64,000 nt of DNA from Jaltomata sinuosa (taxonomy: Eukaryota; Streptophyta; Magnoliopsida; Solanales; Solanaceae), in the NCBI GenBank assembly GCA_003996215.1, contig QJPP01003490.1, positions 124,001 to 188,000 of the forward strand. The letters are read 5' to 3'. Shown here in pieces: positions 23,788 through 35,699 of this stretch (the first letter of the stretch is position 1; each line of letters opens with the position of its first letter). The notes under the pieces were generated by a model, which saw nothing but the letters and a program-made list of their open reading frames with translations, did no database searches and was not told where the DNA came from. The position numbers and the translations under genes are program-made.

Positions 23788-25872
23788 CCTTCCTCCTTCA
23801 TTTTCAGCTCTTATTTCTTAATTTCTCCAACTCCAAATCAATTTATACTCTCTAGAAATTGCTCCAAGATAGTTCTAAGCTTGGGGATTCATTTAGTTGA
23901 CGAATTTTGTCGCTCCCTCGTCACTTGGTAAGCTTTCCCTTCCCGAAAATTGCTTCTTCTCCATTGTTAGAAACCTCCATTGATGAGTAGCTAAAATACT
24001 TGGGTCTCTTTGATTGAAGCTTCCTACTTGGATTGCATGCTTGTGGGTTTGGTAGTCTCACTTCCTTGTCAAATTTCATCTCATCGTGGTACGTTGTTTC
24101 TTGCGTTAATTTTCGATTTATTCTTGAAATTCCTTCTTTAATTTCTTACTTAGTAGGCTTATTTGATGCCCCAATTGCTGTCCATTTCAGCTTAAATTTT
24201 GTGCATTTGCTCCCGGGATGGTAAGGAACACATGGGTGTTATTCGTTTTCGATTTTGGGTTGCAGGACCCATGGGCCTGCTTGTGACCCTGATTTTGACC
24301 TGGTTATGCTTATAGCATTATGGGTATCATTAGTTTCATTTTAAGATATAGATCCTTGTTTTGATAGTGGGGCAGCTTGCGAATACTTATCGAGGGAGAT
24401 AGGCTCCGGTCTTGAGGATTGGATTGTGCGCGCGTGCTCAGCTTTTTCGGTAGGTTACGGTTTACTTTCTAGACTGACTTTAGTTAGATTTTATATATTG
24501 ATATGTTACTCGAATGTTAGGTTGGACTTTAGGTAGATTTAGGCTTATCGTGTTTATTGCTATAAATTGGCCATTTTGGATTATAGTTTAGAATTATCGT
24601 GGTTATCCTTAGACTAGAAGCTTGTAGTATCATTATGACTAGCTTAGAATCTCGAGTTTTACTTTTGGGAGGTTTTAGAGGTGGAGTAGAGACTCTTTGT
24701 GCTCCCGCCATTACTTTTATATTCTATTTGCTTTATTCAATTATTGTGTGTAACTGTAGGCCCGAGGTGATAAATTGGATTTGGATGGAGCTCCAGGTCA
24801 GTTCTCTTGGTTTGGAGGGTATTTTGCCCTGTTTTTGCCTTTTTGTGTGTGGTTTCCTCTCGTTTTGGTTATTTCATGCTCATTCTACATTACATAGTAT
24901 TGATACGGAAAGGAAGTACTTTTTAAGGTTTTTGGATCAAAAATGGGGTTACTATGGCCATGGTGACCTTCAGATTTTTAAATGAGTTTATCCTGGGGAT
25001 TGTTTTACTGATTTTGGAAAGGAAGGGAAAAACATATATTACTTATATGCATTTACTGATAAGCCCGACGTTCATTCCCGGGCGCCCGATGCCATATTTC
25101 GGACTTTTACTAAACTATATCGTGTTTTACTACTGATTTTGGAAGGAAAAAAAGAAAGCACTATTTTACTTATATGTGCATAGTCCGATGAGGTATTTCA
25201 GGGATTATACTCTATCTATATATATGCATAATCCGATGATGTATTTTCGGGCTTTTACTTTACATTCATCTACATATCTATGCATAGTCCGATTAGGTAT
25301 TTTCGGGATTATACTATTATGCACCCATCTATATATATGCATAGTCCGATGAGGTATTTTTGGGCTTATACTCTCTATATATATATGTGCATAATCCGAT
25401 GAGGTATTTTTGGGCTTATATTATTATGCACCAATCTATATATATGCATAGTCTGATGAGGTATTTTCGGGCTTACACTATTATGCACTCATATATCACA
25501 TCATATCCCATCTCATTGCATTGGTTTTAGTGCACCTGGATTGATTTTGTGATTCGTTCCTTCTTGTTGGTTTAATTTGTTTCCTTTTTGGTGTTATAAC
25601 TAAATTTATATAGATCCCTATATTTTTGCTTACTTTCCTATAATGTATTACTTATATATTATCTCTTTGCGCTCGGTCAACCTATGATGCCTACTGAGTA
25701 CCCGTTGTCTTGGTGCCTATACTACACTCTGCATCTCATTCTGGTGCAGATACTAGTGTAAGCTTTCGCTGTTTATCGTGTGAGGACTCGTGCAACTTTT
25801 GGATCTTCGAAACTAAGGTGAGCGCCTGAAGTTCGGGGCTTGACCACATCTCATCTTTTGGCACTGTTACTC

Positions 25873-28801
25873 TATAATGACCCTCCAGGTCATTTTCAAT
25901 TTTCCGTGCTTTTTCTGCATTTCAAGATTTCCCTCAGCGGCTACAGGTCATTTATGACTTGTCAGGACTGATGGTTCGGTGTGTGGGCCATTCTCTAGGT
26001 CATTATGACCATTTCCCTGTTTTAGCCCTTAAAGTTGGAAAATCTTTGACTTTAGTCAACTTTCTTGGTAAACGCACTCAGATTTGGATTTTGACAGTTC
26101 TGTTGGCTCTAGAACGAGGATTTTGGTCTAGTGGGACCATTAGTTTGGGTCTGAGTGCTTTCGGTTTGGCTTTGTACTGCTTTGTGTGTTTTCAAGTCAG
26201 TTTGGCGGGTAGGGTTGACTTTGGTCAATAATTGGAGAAGACGGCCTCAGATGGAAATTCCATCAGAGTTGTTAGCTCTGGAATGCGACTTTGGGCGAGG
26301 GGACCTTTAGTTCGGGACCCAAGACTTCCAAACTTGTTTTTAGGTTTTGAGTTTCGAGTTAGTTTTGGGCATGGGGCCCACTTTTCATTAAAACAATCTC
26401 CATTGGGAGTTTTGCCAATTTCGTTGAGTCCAGAATGTCATTTCTGGTTGGGTAGCATGGTTGGTTTGTGTTCACTGGGTTCTAGATGAATCCCGAGAGT
26501 CCGTCGAAAGATTTTTTGACTTAGGGAAATTGCTGGCTGCTACATTAAGTTGCAGACCCATTTTCCCTTCACGATCGTGAGGATCCCATCGCGTTTGCGA
26601 TGGTCTGATTTATGACCATCGCATTTGCGAGGGGTGTCCTTTGCATTCACGATGTAGCCGATTGGGACCTAACTTGGATTCCTCTTCGCAAATGCGAGGG
26701 TCCTATCGCGATCGCGATGACGGACCCCTGGCAGCTATTTAAAATCCCAACTTCGTTTTCTCCTTCACTCTTATGAAAACTCCATTGTTGAAGCTCCTAA
26801 ACTCCAATTTCCATCTCTCTTTCTTTATTATTCTTCACCTGGTTAGTTCCCTCGTCACCCCTCTCATCCTTTCGTGTTTATCCTCGTAATTCTCCCGCTA
26901 AAACTCCATTGTTGTTAATTCTTAAGGTTTGGGTGATCCTTGTGGGAATCTGATTCCTGGGGCTGCATGCTCAAAAATTCATACAACTCACCTCCGTGAC
27001 GTATTTCTTTTGTCGAGGTAGGTTCTCACCTTTAATTCGGAGTTTTCCCATTTTAATTCCGTGAATTAGTAGAACTTCGGGGCTGTTTTTGGCCCCAAAT
27101 TGAGCTCCGTTCACGCCCATACTTTGGGCATGGGTTCTTTAACCCACCATGAGCATAGTTGTGATTTTTGTTTTTTGTTTCATTGTGCGAGCCCTGCGGG
27201 TCATTTTTCTGACCCAATTTTCAGCCCATTTTCTTGTATAGCAATATGGGTGTCATTTTTCTCATCTTGACACCTAGTTTATATTCTAGATAGCGTGGTA
27301 GTTTTCTGAGGCTATTCGGAAGGGGAAGTCACACGAGTAACAGTTCGTGCTTGCAGTTTGGCCTCGAGGTAGGTTACGGTTTACCTTTTAGACTGAGTTT
27401 AGTTAGATAGTATATATTTATATGTTACTAGAATGCTAGGTTGGATTTTAGATAGACTTAGGCTTAAATCCTATTTATCATGTTAATTGGCCATTTTGGG
27501 TTTTTAGCCTAGAACTGTATGTTATCCTTAGCCTAGGAGCTTGCTTCTTCTGTGTGACTAGTATAAAATGCTTAGCATGATTTTAGGAGGCTTTAGAGGT
27601 AGAATAGAGTTTTCCTGTTGGTTTCCACTTTTATTCTCGCTTTACTGCTTATTTTGTCATTGTGTGTAACTGTGGGCCCGAGGCCATGGCTAGGATTTGG
27701 ACGGAGTTTCAGGTCAGTTCTCTTGGTTTGGAGGGTATTCTTGCCCTGTTGATCCGATTGTGTGGTTTTTCCTCTGTTTGTGAACATTCATCCTCATATT
27801 GCATGGCATATCATTGGTACAAGAAGGAAACTATTTCCAAAGGTTTTAAGTTTGAAAGGATGCTCTACTACTGTTGTGATGATTTTTTGGACTAAATCAA
27901 GCTATTTTGAGTATCACCTTGGTTTTTTAGAAGGAAAAATGAGGAAATACTATTTTCTGTATGTGTATATATATTTATAGTCTGATGCGGTATTTCGGAC
28001 CCCCGATGTGTTATTCCAGGTATTTTACTAATTCACATATACATATGCATTGTCCGATGCGGTATTCTGGGCGCCCGATGTGGTATTTTGGGTTTATGTT
28101 ATATTGTATTCATACATGCATCATCGTACAGCGCATTGCATTTGCTTTGGCACGTGGATTGACTCTAGTTGGCTTGATCTAGTTTTCCTTCCCTTTCTCT
28201 TTGGTTTATTGGCATGTCTCCGACTTTATAACCAGATTTAGGTGGATCCCTGTATAGTTAGCTTCTTTCCTTCAATCTATTTATATATATTATCTTTATG
28301 CGCTCGGTCGGCCTATGATGCCTACTGAGTACCCGTTGCCTTGGTACTCATACTACACTCTGCATCTCTTTTTCTGATGCAACACCTAGTACGAGCCACC
28401 CTCGTTGATCTCCTGTCGTTCGAGGCCCGTTGCTGTTTTGATCATGGTGAGCTCCCAGTGTTTTGGATACTTTACATGCTTTCCATCTTGTACATCTGTC
28501 TATGTTTTGTATTTTGGATAGACAACATCTATCGTGTAGCTACTCCTTACTTTAGTCGCTCGTGTACTAGTGACACCAGGTCCGATGGGTTCTCGTGTTA
28601 TTTTGTCTTTTTGGTCACTTTCGGGCCTTCTTATGTATATTTTGTACGATGGTATATATATGCTATTGGCCCTATCTTTTCGTTATATCTTCCGCTTCGC
28701 TTTAGTTTAATTATTATTTATTGTCTTTCACATATTTGGGTTAGGCTTTTCTACTGAAGGGTTATGTAGACGTCATCATGGCCTGGTTTTGGGTTGTGAC
28801 A
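25873..28801 (+). mobile_element. Solo LTR G inside the B 3' LTR
   Basis: This 2,929-bp insertion starts TATAATGACCC (TG changed to TA) and ends GGTTGTGACA, flanked by TACTC at 25868-25872 and 28802-28806. B's 5' LTR shows the unfilled site (GTTACTCCTT near 18615). No primer site or coding sequence lies inside, so this is one LTR left after recombination. Palindromes TCACGATCGTGA (26569-26580), CATCGCGTTTGCGATG (26587-26602) and ATCGCGATCGCGAT (26705-26718) precede a TATTTAAAA at 26736-26744. The family is distinct from A, B and C. Confidence 0.93.
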
Positions 28802-29711
28802 TACTCCTTATACTTTAAGAGACAAATTTATATTGTATTTTGTTACCTCTAGCACTTGTATTCTATTAGAAGCTTCTATACTGTCGATACCAAGTCTTGG
28901 GGTTGGTGTAGTTTCATTATGTATATATTTCAGGTTATTGCTTCCGCTTTGTCCTATCTTTACTTTCTACTTCCGCTTCTTTCTGCCTATAGTGCGTATT
29001 AGTTAGGTAGTATCCCATTACTAATCATTCTGGGCTACGGGGATTGGTTCGCCTATTGAGGGTTGTAGGTTTCATCATGACCTGAGAAATCGGGTCGTGA
29101 CAGGGTTAGGTTAATTAAAAAGGAAATAATGAGCGAGTGGATGAGGATCGTTGGATGAGGGAGATGAATGGTTGTGATTAAAAGATAGAGATGGGTCGGG
29201 TTGATGGGTCTGGAGTGGGTCACAAATTGGGTTATGACATTGGGATTTAAAATATGGCCAATTGAACTCAATTGATGCTATAATTGACATTAAATAGGTA
29301 AAAAACGTCTAGAATATAAATAATTTTGAGAAGAAATCAAATTTGAACGTCTATTTGAATAATAAAATACTATATATATATATATATATATATAATTTGA
29401 TAGTTAGAATAATAAATAACAATAATTATCACAAAATGTTATGCTAAAATCACTTGCAAATAAAATATGTATATATATTATACGTAAAATTAATGACCTA
29501 TAATATTATACAAAATTTACAATAAAATAGTAATAATAAGAAATAAATTATATATTTATAAATTGTATACGAATTTTAAAAGTATCAATATGACAATAAA
29601 ACAGATGATTTATTTAGTACGTAAAAGAAAAAAAATCAAATTCAAAATAATAATAATTAGTAAAATAACAACTCGAGCAAGGTATAGAGAGGTCAAAATT
29701 GGGTGTCAACA

Positions 29712-29727
29712 GCTGCCCCTTCCTTGC
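29712..29727 (-). promoter_or_regulatory. Polypurine tract of element D
   Basis: On the minus strand GCAAGGAAGGGGCAGC runs directly into the LTR start TGTTGACACCC. This is the expected place and composition for plus-strand DNA priming, and it fixes the left LTR as D's 3' LTR. Confidence 0.75.
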
Positions 29728-30125
29728 TCGGGAATGAAGGATTAATTATCGGGTAAGGAATGTTGACTAGTAGCCAATTTGTCCAACCGGGAGGATGATT
29801 ATTTTGAAATCAAAAGAAACAAAAGGGAGTTGTGAAAATGATGTGGCCGAGACTTCAATTTCAAGTCTCCTACATATCTCGGGTCTTACGAGAATCAGAC
29901 CGTGTGTAGTTCTCGATTTAGGAACAAATGAGATCCCTAAAGAAAGTTGACACATATGAATTTTGAATGAGAATAGCACGAGTTGACAAGATTAGGGTAA
30001 TGTGAAAGATGGGATGTGCGATTTTGGTTAAGTTATGAAATACACGGGTGAGAATGACCATTAGTCATTTCTTTTTTTGCTTTTTGAGCCTCGAAACCTG
30101 CGACTTCTGACATAACTAGATAAAA
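29728..30125 (-). other. 3' untranslated end of D's internal region
   Basis: No coding sequence recognised. It includes one copy (29868-29912) of the ~45-nt motif that also follows the gag genes of D and F. Confidence 0.5.
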
Positions 30126-33100
30126 TGTGATGACCCTTCTAGTCATCTTCATGCTTACACATTTATTGTATTGTTAAAGCTTTTCTGTAGCGTCTCTAAA
30201 TCATTTATGGCTTGCTGGGACCGATAGTTCGGTGCCCTGGTCGTTCGTTTGTTTATTTTTGCCGTTTGCCTATTTTAGAGCTTAAACATAGAATATCATT
30301 GACTTTAGTCAACATTCCTAGCTAACATGCTCGGAATTGAATTTTGACAATTTTGTTAGCTCCGGAGCATTGAGTTTGGTCTAGTTGGACATTTAGTTGA
30401 GGCCTGAGAACTTCCGGTGTGGGTTTTGTGTTGTTTTCTCAGTTATCAGGCCATTTGGAGTTGAAAGTGTAACTTTGGGTGACTTTCGATGATCGGAGTG
30501 TCAGATTCAAAAACCGACAATTCCATCAGCTCCAGAATGTTTAGTTTGGGCTAGGAAGCAAGTTGGTTCGGGTATCGGGTGAGACGGACTCATTTCTAGC
30601 CTTTGAGTTCCTTCTCGTTAGTGTTGACTTGGGTCAGCATTTTTCCGAAATGACCTCGTATGGAAGTTTCATCGATTTTGTTGAGTACGGAATGTCGTTT
30701 CCACTCTATTAGCATTATTGGTTTTTGATTATCAAGTTCTGATTGTTCCCGGAATGCCCCAGAGAGTTTTCAAAGAGTTGCAGAAAATCAGTTGCAGGTC
30801 ATCCTTCAGCGCCAACGGCGCCCATGTAGCGCGATCGCGCTGGCCTGTGGCAGGCCTTCAGCACCGATGGCGCTGGCCATATTCCAGCAACTATAAATTG
30901 CTGAATGTTCGTTTTTCCAGCCATTTCTCCACACCTTTCTAACTCTCAAATTCAAAATTATCTCCACAATTTTTGCTCTAAATCAGTTCTAAGCCTTGGG
31001 AAGTCAATTGTTCGGGGATTTTCCGTAGTCCCTCATCTTTTGGTAAGCTTCTTCCTCCATGGGTTTTCTTAATTCCTTCTTTGTTGCTACCTTCTAAAGC
31101 TTGAAATTTCCTTGTGGATTCTGCCCCTATAGCTCTTGCATGTTCGTGGTTACGAAGAATTGTCCGTCTTGGGCTGATTTCCCATCCTTTTGGTAAGTAT
31201 TTCCCGCCAAATTTCCGTTTCTTAGTTCCTAAATTCCATTCTTTAAACCGCAAGTTGAGCGGACTATTTTGCACCTCTTCTTGGCTAATTGTGCTCAAAT
31301 TTGGATGCCTTCTTGGCGTCGTTGGGGTCAACGTGGTTCTTTTCTTTTTTGGTTTTTGGTGTGGGCCCTACAGGCCCACTTTCGACCCAAATTTTGACCC
31401 GGCTAAAATTATAGCAATATGGGTATCATTAGACTCGTGTTAACATTTTATTCATGAATTTGATAGTTTGATTCTAGTTAAGAGCTTGTTGGAGCAGCTC
31501 GGCCCTGGATATCGTTGTTCCCGCAACTTGTCATCGGACGACAGGTTGGTTACAGTCTAAACACCTAGACTTAGCATATATCGGGTACAATTGTACTAGT
31601 TGGCATCCTTGGGTTGGGTTATTAGGTTGGTACCACAGACCTTGACCATTTTTCCATGATCCGTCCTATTTCTTTCTTTCGTTGTGTATAGTACTCTTAT
31701 TATTTGATATTATTACTCTTGTGGTTCTGTGAGGCCTTGTTGACTCTGGAACATGGACGGTGGGATCATTGGGAATGTCCGCGAGTCCTGGACATAGAAT
31801 TATCCTTCTAGGCTGGTTATGCTTGCTGAGTAGCTTCGGGAGCCTGTGCAGGGCCGATAGGTTGTTATGAGCTGCTAGGCGGCTATTGTGTGTTGATCAT
31901 ATCATTTCCATGCATATAAAGAGATTTTCCCACATTATACTACGATTTTGGCTTCGGGGCTACTAGGACTATTTTTCTCAAACTTTCATGGCCCTAGGGG
32001 CCAATTTTCGATAAAATTGGATTTGGAAATGATTTGGCTTGATACGTGGATCTTCTTGGGGTAAAAAAGGTTAAAATATGGTTTTATCAAGATTTTGCTA
32101 CTATTGCTTGACTCGACCGGGTCGGAGTGCTAGCTGAGCTTTCTTACTGATTTGAAATGACTTTAGGCTCGGTCGGGTCAGGCATCTGAGATATTTTACT
32201 ACTATTTTAGACTCGGTTATGCCCGGGCGCCCGTGGAGGGGTTTTGGAGACATCTTTTCACTGCTTTAGTCCTAGACAAGGTCTAGGCATGTATATTTGA
32301 CACTTAGCCATTGGCTTCAACCCAGACTCAATTCCAGAGGACACGTTTTGATTCTGAGTTATAGTATGGGGTCCTGGACCTCCATGGATCTTGCTGCTCT
32401 GGGCCTGAGGCTTTGGGCTCCGTGTGCCGGGGGGAAGGGTATACAGTGGAGTAGAGGTATACGGTCAGTGTCCTTCCATGTAACCTACCTACTGGGACCG
32501 ATCAACACCGGATGAGGTACATACAGAGGTTCTATTTTCACCCTGAGGTTATCATGCATCATATCATTCACTGTTTGAGGTTCCACCCTTGTTTGTTGTT
32601 TGTTCATTGTACGGTCCGGTAGTATGGGATGCATGAGGGTTTGTTTTTACTTGATTGTGTTCCTCGATTGTATGGGTGGCCGGGAGACTATAGGTAGACT
32701 CTCGTTATTTGATTTCGAAATTGTTCTCTATTACGGTTATAAGTATGGAATTTGGGTACTGCTAGGCTGTTACTTCTTGATGTGAGATTTGTATGTTTTG
32801 GCTGGTTATTAATTCCTATTTTCTGAGCATGTCTACCTTTATTCTTCTCTCCCATTCTTTATACTTGAGGTTACTAGTATACCATCCATTTCTAGAACTT
32901 ATCATGTATATATTGTTATTGCAAGGATCCCAAGTGTGTTATTTCTTGCTTTCACCTGTAACTGTGTGTACATATCTTAATTGCTAGCCTTGTATGTTGC
33001 TTTCTGTTGTCTTTCCTCTGGGCTAGTTCTTGTGAACCTTTTCATTGATTTCTGTGATTGTTTACTTCCATTCTGTCGGCTATTTCTCTTTTACCTTATA

Positions 33101-33610
33101 TGTGCCCAGTCGGCCTATGCCTACTGGGTACCTTATGCTTTGCATTTGGTGCTCACCCTACCCTCTGCATCTTCTGGTGCAGATCATAGAATGGGCCATC
33201 GCGGTTAGAGCACCGGAGACTCGTGCAGGGTGCTGTTTTTAGATCATCCAGGGTGAAGGTGAGCTCTTGCCATTCAGAGCTTGACTTTAGTTTATCCTTT
33301 ATGTATTTTGTACTCTTATAGTTTCAGAGACATTATGTATATATTACTTTTGGACCTTTGTACTCCTAATGTAGTTCGGCTCTTATACACTATGATACCA
33401 GGTCTTTTGGGTTAGTTTAGGTTCCGCTTGTATTTATATTTCTCCTGTTATCCAGTTTATTCATCATGTTCCCTTGCTTCCGCTTATCTATTTGTTCTTT
33501 CGCTTAGACTGTTAGAAGGTAGCCCATTACTAACCATTTCGGGGTACGGGGATTGGTTCGCCTACTGGGGGTTGTAGGTGCCATCATGACTGAGAAATCG
33601 GATCGTGACA
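30126..33610 (+). mobile_element. Solo LTR of the A family in D's internal region
   Basis: This 3,485-bp LTR runs from TGTGATGACCC to GATCGTGACA with TAAAA on both sides (30121-30125 and 33611-33615). It aligns with the LTRs of A. It keeps the full promoter block: AGCGCCAACGGCGCC (30808-30822), AGCGCGATCGCGCT (30828-30841), CAGCACCGATGGCGCTGG (30859-30876) and TATAAAT (30892-30898). Its orientation is opposite to D. Confidence 0.94.
30892..30898 (+). promoter_or_regulatory. Predicted TATA box of the A-family solo LTR
   Basis: TATAAAT 16 bases after the third GC palindrome, in the same arrangement as in the B LTRs. Confidence 0.55.
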
Positions 33611-33885
33611 TAAAATGGTTAGCTCATAATTGTAGAGAAGTATTGATAAATGTAGCAAAAAGTAATAGTAATACATAATGACGAGAGTGAGAAAGCGTAT
33701 CTTTGTTGGATGATATGCTTGTAACCCAGTATTTTTGAGAGACCTCAAATTTTTTGCCCCAGTTGAAACCTTTAACGAAAATGTGATCAGTTTGGTGATA
33801 TATACCTGCAAAACTTAAACATGCTACATAGATTTGTTAGTACTAAGATATCATATTTAAATGGTTTAGAGCCTCGATATATCCC

Positions 33886-34615
33886 TTTTTAAGGCAAAAA
33901 AGCCTAAATGTCTCATTTTAAGGCAGACGAGCCTAAGTGTCTAATTTTAAGGCAGGCATGCCTCAATGTCCCATTTTAAGGCAGACATGCCTACGTGTTT
34001 CATTTTAAGGCAAACGAACCTGAATATCCAGATATCATCTTTAAATGGTTTAGAGCCTCGATATGTCTCTTTTAAGGCAAATGAGACTAAATGTCTCATT
34101 TTAAGGCGGACGAGCCTAAGTGTCAAATCTTAAGGCAGACATGCCTAAATGTCCCATTTTAAAGTGGACATGCCTAAGTGTTCTATTTTAAGGCAGACGA
34201 ACCTGAATGTCCAATTTTAAGGCAGACCAACCTGAATGTCCAATTTTAAGGCAGACGAACCTGAATGTCCAATTTTAAGGTGGATGAACCTGAATGTCCA
34301 ATTTTAAGGTGGACGAACCTGAATGTCCAATTTTAAGGCGGACGAACCTGAATGTCCAATTTTAAGGTGGACGAACCTGAATGTCCAATTTTAAGTTGGA
34401 TGAACGCGAATGTCCAATTTTAAGATGGATGAACGCGAATGTACAATTTTAAGGTGGACGAACCTGAATATCCAATTTTAAGGCTGACGAACCTGAATGT
34501 CCAATTTTAAGGCGGATGAACCTGAATGTCCAAGTTTAAGGTGAACGAACCTGAATGGCCAATTTTAAGGCGGACGTACCTGAATGTCCAATTTTAAGAC
34601 AGACATACCTGAATG
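33886..34615 (-). repeat. 29-bp tandem array in element D
   Basis: About 25 units of AAxxTAAGGCGGACGAACCTG plus AATGTCCAATTTT. Early units read GACGAGCCTAAGTGTC and later ones GACGAACCTGAATGTCC. A longer period is visible: a TTTAAATGGTTTAGAGCCTCG segment recurs near 33855 and 34040, starting two successive blocks. Tandem arrays in untranslated regions are common in Tat/Ogre elements. There are no distinct spacers, so it is not a CRISPR array. Confidence 0.9.
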
Positions 34616-34619
34616 TAAC

Positions 34620-34935
34620 TCAATTCAGCTATAAATCTTGGCCTCAATATAATTTTCGGGTTCAATATAATTTCTAGTCTCAAATAATTTTTGGGTTCAA
34701 AATATAAACTCGGACTCAAAATATAAACTCGGGCTCAGATGTAAACTCGGGCTCAAAAATATAAATTCGGGCTCAAATATAAATTCGAGATCAAATTTAA
34801 ATTCGAGCTCAAATATAAACTCGGGCTCAATATGTAATATCGGGCTCAATATAAATTCGGACTTAAAAATAACTCAAACTCAAAAGTGTAAAATCAGGCT
34901 CAATATGTAAAATTGGGCTCAAAATATAATCATCG
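34620..34935 (-). repeat. Second, shorter-period tandem array in element D
   Basis: Roughly 18-20-bp degenerate units of the form AAATATAAACTCGGGCTC, directly after the 29-bp array. Units vary in length (ATATAATTTTCGGGTTC at the start, TGTAAAATCAGGCTC at the end). Confidence 0.85.
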
Positions 34936-35699
34936 GTGATTTGATAGAGTAACTTAGCTCCTTTTTCATGTAGGGGATGCAGTAGGTGCTTTTGTTGATT
35001 ATGATTGTTCAAACGTTGCAAATCAATTTTTTTACTTGTATTTTCCATTTCTACATTCAAAGAAAATTGTTAGTTTTAAAAGAAAGGTTGATTCATACCT
35101 TTGCTTGTCTTTAGCTCATTTTCATTGTTTGGCACGCCATCGAAATGAAATTTTTGAGGACCCCTCAAAAATTTCTGCCCAGTTTGAAATACAAAAAATA
35201 TATTTTGCATTTCATTGTGAATCAAAGTTTTGCCTATTTGTGAAATTTTTTGAGGGAACGTCAAAAATTTTGCCGCAATCTTAACTTATGGAGTCTTATG
35301 TTCCTTCTTCACTCAAATAAAATGTTAGTTCAAAAAAAGTAATTGTCTTATATTTGAACATCGAGGTTCGGCTTTGAGTCTGCATTTGGTCATTATTGAA
35401 GTCAAAATTGGGTTAAATAATGATTTGGCTATTGGTGAAAAAGAAAAATTTATTTGATTGAGACGGAACTCAATAATAAGCTGCCTACGTATCCAAATAG
35501 AAGTCAGGTCAAATGTAGTTCACCAGTACAAAGAATAAATAATAGAAAAGATTCTTGATTGGATTGAACAAATTAAAGGGAGATGGCACTTTGCTTATGA
35601 TGGTCTTGTCCTTCTCAATTCCTTTGATGCCTTTTACGCTTCCTTGTCACATGTGTCTCTATAAGATCCGATTAATGTACCTGTGGTAGTGTCATATAT
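34936..35699 (-). other. Spacer after gag2 in element D
   Basis: No gene recognised. It contains two GGGCA hairpins (35147-35180 and 35242-35276; the first has a perfect 13-bp stem) and a ~45-nt motif copy at 35482-35521. Minus-strand frames at 34863-35060 and 35076-35264 overlap these repeats and are not convincing genes. Confidence 0.5.

Larger units (their letters stand above)
15683..29102 (+). mobile_element. Chromovirus B, nested in the D LTR
   Basis: Starts TGTAATGACCC at 15683 and ends GGGTCGTGACA at 29102, flanked by GGGTT on both sides (15678-15682 and 29103-29107). The LTRs are 15683-18915 and 22953-29102; the second is long because solo LTR G is inserted in it. The internal region is only about 4.04 kb (A has 5.12 kb) and lacks a recognisable RT. 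By hand the LTR pair is heavily diverged, with roughly one mismatch in six to seven over the first ~130 bp. Confidence 0.93.
22953..29102 (+). mobile_element. 3' LTR of chromovirus B, split by solo LTR G
   Basis: The LTR parts are 22953-25872 and 28807-29102, totalling about 3.22 kb and matching the 5' LTR. The GC palindromes (23629-23770), TATA (23781-23787) and tandem array (25168-25490) are retained and are better preserved than in the 5' copy. Confidence 0.92.
11721..29711 (-). mobile_element. 3' LTR of element D, split by chromovirus B
   Basis: The LTR parts are 11721-15682 and 29108-29711. The GGGTT at 29103-29107 is the target duplication of B. The matching uninterrupted sequence lies at 46975-46990 in the other D LTR. 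Contents include a short C6 tract (12562-12567), a (TA)n run (15140-15160), a G/A-rich stretch (15180-15680, C/T-rich on the sense strand) and a second (TA)n run at about 29371-29394. The matching C tract in the other copy is about twice as long. Confidence 0.9.

Noticed and set aside
22953..29102. A 6.15-kb LTR as a natural length for B
   Set aside because: The excess is exactly a foreign LTR with its own TACTC duplication. The healed LTR is about 3.22 kb like its partner.
29371..29394. TA microsatellite as a functional boundary or MITE
   Set aside because: It is part of the D LTR and corresponds to the insertion point of A in the other copy. No terminal inverted repeats are present.
33886..34615. 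A CRISPR-like array of regular short repeats
   Set aside because: The units abut with no unique spacers and change gradually. The setting is a plant retrotransposon. It is an ordinary tandem repeat.
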